From Holosporaceae bacterium UBA3830 (lineage in GTDB: Bacteria; Pseudomonadota; Alphaproteobacteria; UBA3830), in contig DGIE01000065.1 in NCBI GenBank assembly GCA_002393025.1, forward strand, positions 1-6,994: 6,994 nucleotides of DNA, written 5' to 3'. This document shows positions 4,419 to 6,994 of this stretch, piece by piece. The notes below the pieces were generated by a model. It searched no databases, was not told the DNA's origin, and was given only the letters and a program-made list of their open reading frames with translations. How positions within the stretch are numbered: the stretch's first letter is position 1; each line of letters begins with the position of its first letter. The translations under genes were made by a program, and so were the position numbers.

Positions 4419-6767
4419 TTATGCGAAAAAAATAATCCCAATTTTGTAAATAATAAATGAAACAATCCACGCGATTGCGCATTGGATCAAAACAATTCCA
4501 AGTGCCCACCTTTTTCCTAATTCTTTTTTCACTGTTGCAATTGCGGCAACACAGGGGGTATATAGCAGAGAAAAAACCAAAAATACAAAGGCTGTTAATT
4601 TTGAAAACACTTCCGGCAATGCGTCACTACTACCCAAAAGTATAGACAACGACGAAATCACACTCTCCTTCGCCAACAATCCGGATAAAAATGCCGTTGA
4701 AATTCGCCAGTCATCTATGCCCAACGGTTCAAATATCGGAGAAAATAATCCTCCCACATCCGCAAGTAAACTTGAAGCCGAATCTGTCACAAAATTCAAT
4801 TTTGCATCGAAATGCTGCAAAAACCATACAAAAATCGATACAGTGAAAATTATTGTAAAGGCAAGCTTCACGAAACTTTTCACCTTGTAATATATGAGAC
4901 GAAACAAACTCTTGGCGTCCGGCAATCGATAATTGGGCAATTCCATCACAAAGGGAACAGGCTCTCCCTTAAATGCGAAATGTTTCAGCACACAAATAAA
5001 TCCAATTCCGACAATAATTCCGATCAAATACAATGAAATCATGACTAACGCCTGATGTTCTCTGAAAAATGCCGAAGTAAACAGCGCATATATCGGAAGT
5101 TTTGCGGAACATGACATAAATGGAATCAAAAGGATCGTCATTTTGCGGTCTCGTTCTGAAGGTAGAATCCTCGTCGCCATGATTGCCGGAACGCTGCAGC
5201 CGAATCCCATAATCATCGGCACAAAACTGCTGCCTGATAAGCCTATCTTTCTCAAAATTTTATCCATGATAAATGCGACGCGCGCCATGTATCCCGAATC
5301 TTCCAACAGTGAAAGGAAAAAGAAGAGAATAACAATCGTGGGAAGGAAGCCCAATACACTTCCGATTCCTGCAAAAGCTCCGTCTATTATCAAGGAATGA
5401 ACCACTGAATTTAATCCGTAGCCATCCAATTCCAAACTGACAAAATTAGAGAATCCTTCGATTTCCAAATTCAAAAAATTAGACAGCATTTCGCCTATTG
5501 ATCCGAATGTTAAATAAAAAATCAGGGTCATAATAGCAATGAAAGAAGGAAACGCCGTATACTTTCCCGTTAAAATTTTATCAATTCGCATACTAATTCT
5601 GCGACTCAATGCTTCTTTCGGCTTTCGGACAAAATTTCGACATAAATTTTCGATAAACGAAAAACGCATATCAGCAACAGATGATTCTCGATCCAGTCCT
5701 CGAGAATTTTCCATCTCTTTTATGAGACTGCTGCAAATTTCTTTTTTACCCTGATCCAAAGATAAAGCTGTTTGCATGATGGAGTCACCCTCCGTAAGTT
5801 TTGTAGCGACAAATTTCGTAGGCAGTTGTAACAAATCCATATCTCCAATCAAATGTGCAATTGAATTAATGCATGTAGCTACAGACTTTTGCTCCGTATT
5901 GATTCGGCTGTTCCAATCTAATTTCCGAGGTCTTATTTGGCATCTCGCGATATTTTCTGCGTGCTCGACTAATTCTTCAAGACCTTCTCTATGCCGTGCA
6001 GAAATGGGAACAACAGGCACCCCTAGCACCGACTCCAAGGCATTCACATCGATATATCCACCCGACTTCACAACCTCATCCATCATATTGAGAGCAATAA
6101 CCATTGGCGTATCCAACTCAATCAGCTGCAAAGTCAGGTAGAGATTTCGTTCTATGTTCGAAGCGTCAACTATGTTGATAATTCCGTGTGGTTTCTCTTG
6201 CAGGATGAAATTTCTCGTGACAATTTCTTCGTTGGAGTAAGGAGACAAAGAATAAATACCCGGCAAATCCGTAAGAATCATGTCGGGATGATTTTTGATA
6301 ACTCCTTTTGTTCCCTCAACAGTAACACCTGGGAAATTACCTACACGACGATTCTTCCCTGTTAATTTATTGAAAAGAGCGGTTTTTCCCGCATTCGGAT
6401 TTCCTACTAATGCAAAATTGATATCTCCTGAAATCAAGTGGGCATCAGGGACCGGTGAATAACCGATATCCGTTTCGCCGATTTTAGGATGCTCCACAAA
6501 AGAAGATGATACTTGTTTTTTCTCAATATATGCAGAATTTTCGAGAGCCAACACCCTGATTTTTTTCGCGTCTTCTTTCCTTATGCTCAGATCGTAGCCC
6601 CGAATTCTGATTTCGATGGGATTTCCAAGTGGGGCGATTTTGACTAACATGACTTCAACTCCAGGAGTTAGCCCCATGTCCAGAAAATGCTTTCTCAGAC
6701 TTCTGCCCGGACAATCAATTGATTTTACGACAGCTATTTTTCCTATAGACAATTCATCTAGAGTCAT
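4419..6767 (-). CDS. feoB: FeoA-FeoB fusion, ferrous iron transporter
   Basis: This 782-residue protein imports Fe2+ across the inner membrane. Residues 1-75 form a FeoA-type SH3-like domain (MTLDELSIGKIAVV, then LRKHFLDMGLTPGVEV and IRIRGYDLSIRKEDA), which is usually a separate gene. A linker of about 40 residues leads to the FeoB G domain: G1 GNPNAGKT (122-129), G2 in VGNFPGVTVE (142-151), G3 DLPG (167-170), G4 NMMD (227-230), G5 SAR (256-258). A helical guanine-nucleotide dissociation inhibitor region follows to about 380. The membrane part has the Gate motifs GFGCSVPAIMA (521-531) and MSCSAKLPIY (551-560), and TPCVAAIA (737-744), with the conserved cysteines intact. The ATG start is preferred because AGAGAAG stands five bases before it; a TTG nine codons upstream has no ribosome binding site. 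No feoC is visible. Everything expected for an active transporter is present. Confidence 0.96.
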   Translation of the reverse strand: MTLDELSIGKIAVVKSIDCPGRSLRKHFLDMGLTPGVEVMLVKIAPLGNPIEIRIRGYDLSIRKEDAKKIRVLALENSAYIEKKQVSSSFVEHPKIGETDIGYSPVPDAHLISGDINFALVGNPNAGKTALFNKLTGKNRRVGNFPGVTVEGTKGVIKNHPDMILTDLPGIYSLSPYSNEEIVTRNFILQEKPHGIINIVDASNIERNLYLTLQLIELDTPMVIALNMMDEVVKSGGYIDVNALESVLGVPVVPISARHREGLEELVEHAENIARCQIRPRKLDWNSRINTEQKSVATCINSIAHLIGDMDLLQLPTKFVATKLTEGDSIMQTALSLDQGKKEICSSLIKEMENSRGLDRESSVADMRFSFIENLCRNFVRKPKEALSRRISMRIDKILTGKYTAFPSFIAIMTLIFYLTFGSIGEMLSNFLNLEIEGFSNFVSLELDGYGLNSVVHSLIIDGAFAGIGSVLGFLPTIVILFFFLSLLEDSGYMARVAFIMDKILRKIGLSGSSFVPMIMGFGCSVPAIMATRILPSERDRKMTILLIPFMSCSAKLPIYALFTSAFFREHQALVMISLYLIGIIVGIGFICVLKHFAFKGEPVPFVMELPNYRLPDAKSLFRLIYYKVKSFVKLAFTIIFTVSIFVWFLQHFDAKLNFVTDSASSLLADVGGLFSPIFEPLGIDDWRISTAFLSGLLAKESVISSLSILLGSSDALPEVFSKLTAFVFLVFSLLYTPCVAAIATVKKELGKRWALGIVLIQCAIAWIVSFIIYKIGIIFFA

Positions 6768-6772
6768 CTCGT

Positions 6773-6779
6773 CTTCTCT
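6773..6779 (-). promoter_or_regulatory. feoAB ribosome binding site deciding the ATG start
   Basis: AGAGAAG on the minus strand is followed by five bases and the ATG at 6765-6767. The upstream in-frame TTG at 6792-6794 is preceded by a pyrimidine-rich sequence. This sets the start at MTLDEL, which also matches where FeoA domains normally begin. Confidence 0.6.
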
Positions 6780-6804
6780 TTTATTACGAAACAAGAGGTT
6801 AGCA

Positions 6805-6994
6805 ATGCCAAATCGCTATTGTCTACTAAATCTTGTTATCAAACCATCCGCTTATTTAATTTCCCACACGCTTTTTCCGTATGAAACGATGCGGGTTAGG
6901 GTAACATATTTGTTTATCTTCAACAACCTTGCGATTTTTTCATCAAACAATGATATAGACAATCACATATCAAAAGCACACAAAAAGTTAACGA
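6805..6994 (+). CDS. possible divergent gene running off the right edge
   Basis: A plus-strand ATG at 6805-6807 opens 63 codons without a stop to the window edge. It is preceded by AGAGG (6794-6798) with a six-base spacer, the best ribosome binding site near the right end. The peptide begins MPNRYCLLNLVIKPSAYLIS and has a short hydrophobic stretch (about residues 34-46); no family is recognised. Against it: its start is only 37 bases from the feoAB start, so the feoAB promoter would have to lie inside it, and the amino-acid composition is not strongly protein-like. If false, this region is simply the feoAB leader and promoter region, in which I cannot place a convincing -35/-10 pair. Confidence 0.3.
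   Translation, partial: MPNRYCLLNLVIKPSAYLISHTLFPYETMRVRVTYLFIFNNLAIFSSNNDIDNHISKAHKKLT
6951..6972. promoter_or_regulatory. inverted repeat TGATAT-N10-ATATCA upstream of feoAB
   Basis: Two perfect six-base arms (6951-6956 and 6967-6972) are separated by ten bases, about 185 bases before the feoAB ATG. The arms recall the outer ends of Fur-type sites (TGATAAT...ATTATCA), but the centre does not match. A smaller repeat, GTTA-GGG-TAAC, lies at 6895-6905. Either could be an operator for iron-responsive control. Neither matches a Fur, IscR or DtxR consensus well enough to name. Confidence 0.2.

Noticed and set aside
5776..6141. Plus-strand open frame of 121 codons opposite feoAB
   Set aside because: It is antisense to the well-supported FeoB G domain, with no ribosome binding site or recognisable domain.
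1..6994. CRISPR array, insertion sequence or prophage block
   Set aside because: No regularly spaced repeats, transposase or integrase motifs, or phage structural genes were seen; the single phage-like small protein is not enough.

Overview
The window looks like a piece of a low-GC alphaproteobacterial chromosome. The best clue is ribosomal protein bL9, whose C-terminal half and Glu/Ala/Ser-rich tail have alphaproteobacterial character. The AT-rich codon use would fit a host-associated order such as Holosporales or Rickettsiales, but that narrower placement is inference. I see no phage structural genes, transposase, CRISPR array or biosynthetic cluster. The content is mostly housekeeping and cation transport.

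All confidently called protein genes are on the minus strand, so transcription mostly runs right to left. At the right, feoAB encodes a fused FeoA-FeoB ferrous iron transporter, followed closely by a DUF2628-like membrane protein gene. A tRNA-Leu(UAA) gene sits alone on the plus strand, converging on that unit. Left of the tRNA a second minus-strand unit begins: rplI (bL9), then two bases later a 121-codon gene with a phage-type small domain, then a KimA-type APC potassium permease gene. A short open frame running off the left edge may be the next gene. Another open frame with a good ribosome binding site runs off the right edge, divergent from feoAB.

The most interesting signals are in small gaps that ordinary annotation would leave blank. 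Directly in front of kimA lies a roughly 60-base second copy of the kimA 5' end, differing mostly at synonymous positions; it looks like the stump of a deleted tandem paralogue. Downstream of the DUF2628-like gene the reading frame continues past a TGA for 41 codons and then appears to go on in another frame, as if the gene had lost its 3' end. An 18-base imperfect copy of the tRNA 3' end and its flank lies about 60 bases beyond the tRNA. Together these suggest a genome undergoing reductive erosion. I found no convincing undescribed multi-gene system.

Functionally, the window pairs a potassium importer and a ferrous iron importer with translation components. Nothing in the sequence shows that they are regulated together.
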